NCBI GenBank assembly: GCA_934479825.1
Contig: CAKSOW010000060.1
Coordinates: 1-5,732 of the forward strand
Origin: an uncultured Eubacteriales bacterium
GTDB taxonomy: Bacteria > Bacillota > Clostridia > Oscillospirales > CAG-382
DNA: 5,732 nucleotides
Direction: 5' to 3'
Each line of letters begins with the position of its first letter. Within the stretch, counting starts at the first letter, position 1. The notes under the pieces were generated by a model. The model saw only the letters and a list, made by a program, of their open reading frames with translations. It made no database searches and was not told the DNA's origin. This document shows positions 5,693 through 5,732 of this stretch, in pieces. Both the position numbers and the translations under genes were made by a program.

Positions 5693-5721
5693 TGGACACA
5701 AAAGGAAAAATCCAGTATAAT
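5693..5721 (+). promoter_or_regulatory. Near-consensus sigma-A promoter reading out of the right edge
   Basis: TGGACA (5693-5698, 5 of 6) and a perfect TATAAT (5716-5721) are separated by 17 nt. Transcription would start near 5728, so its gene lies beyond the window. No terminator is seen between the membrane-protein stop and this promoter. Confidence 0.65.
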
Positions 5722-5732
5722 GGGTTTGACGA

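Overview
The window looks like a chromosomal segment of a gut-type Firmicute, probably class Clostridia. This is inferred from AGGAGG-type ribosome binding sites, strong sigma-A-like promoters, long perfect-stem terminators, moderate GC in the large gene against AT-rich intergenic DNA, and the protein families present. Nothing here fixes a genus. There is no CRISPR array, insertion sequence, rRNA or tRNA gene.

Layout: (1) 2-157 (+) is the C-terminal end of a tRNA-binding domain of the methionyl-tRNA synthetase type. It is followed by a non-coding stretch with nested inverted repeats and a perfect 14-bp terminator (304-339). (2) 442-1311 (-) encodes an AraC-family regulator with an N-terminal cupin-like sensor domain. 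(3) 1464-4469 (+) encodes a 1001-residue cytoplasmic GH38 alpha-mannosidase with all recognisable metal and nucleophile residues. The two genes diverge, and their predicted -35 boxes are only 4 bp apart, so the AraC protein is the obvious candidate controller of the mannosidase. (4) 4470-4572 holds two terminators that end the mannosidase and the convergent gene. (5) 4571-4870 (-) encodes a 99-residue XRE-type repressor with a GTG start and a palindrome over its own promoter region. (6) 5194-5673 (+) encodes a 159-residue, five-helix membrane protein. It resembles the N-terminal sensor half of clostridial GGDEF proteins but stops before any GGDEF domain. It has a strong promoter and a leader of about 210 nt containing two hairpins. 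(7) A near-consensus promoter at 5693-5721 fires out of the right edge.

Working model (inference): the AraC regulator senses a sugar and switches on the alpha-mannosidase, which trims alpha-mannosides imported by transporters encoded elsewhere. The XRE/membrane-protein pair is a separate divergent unit with no visible link to mannoside use. I did not find a clearly new multi-gene system. The items most worth a second look are the GGDEF-less sensor protein with its structured leader, and the possible structured RNA at 160-339.
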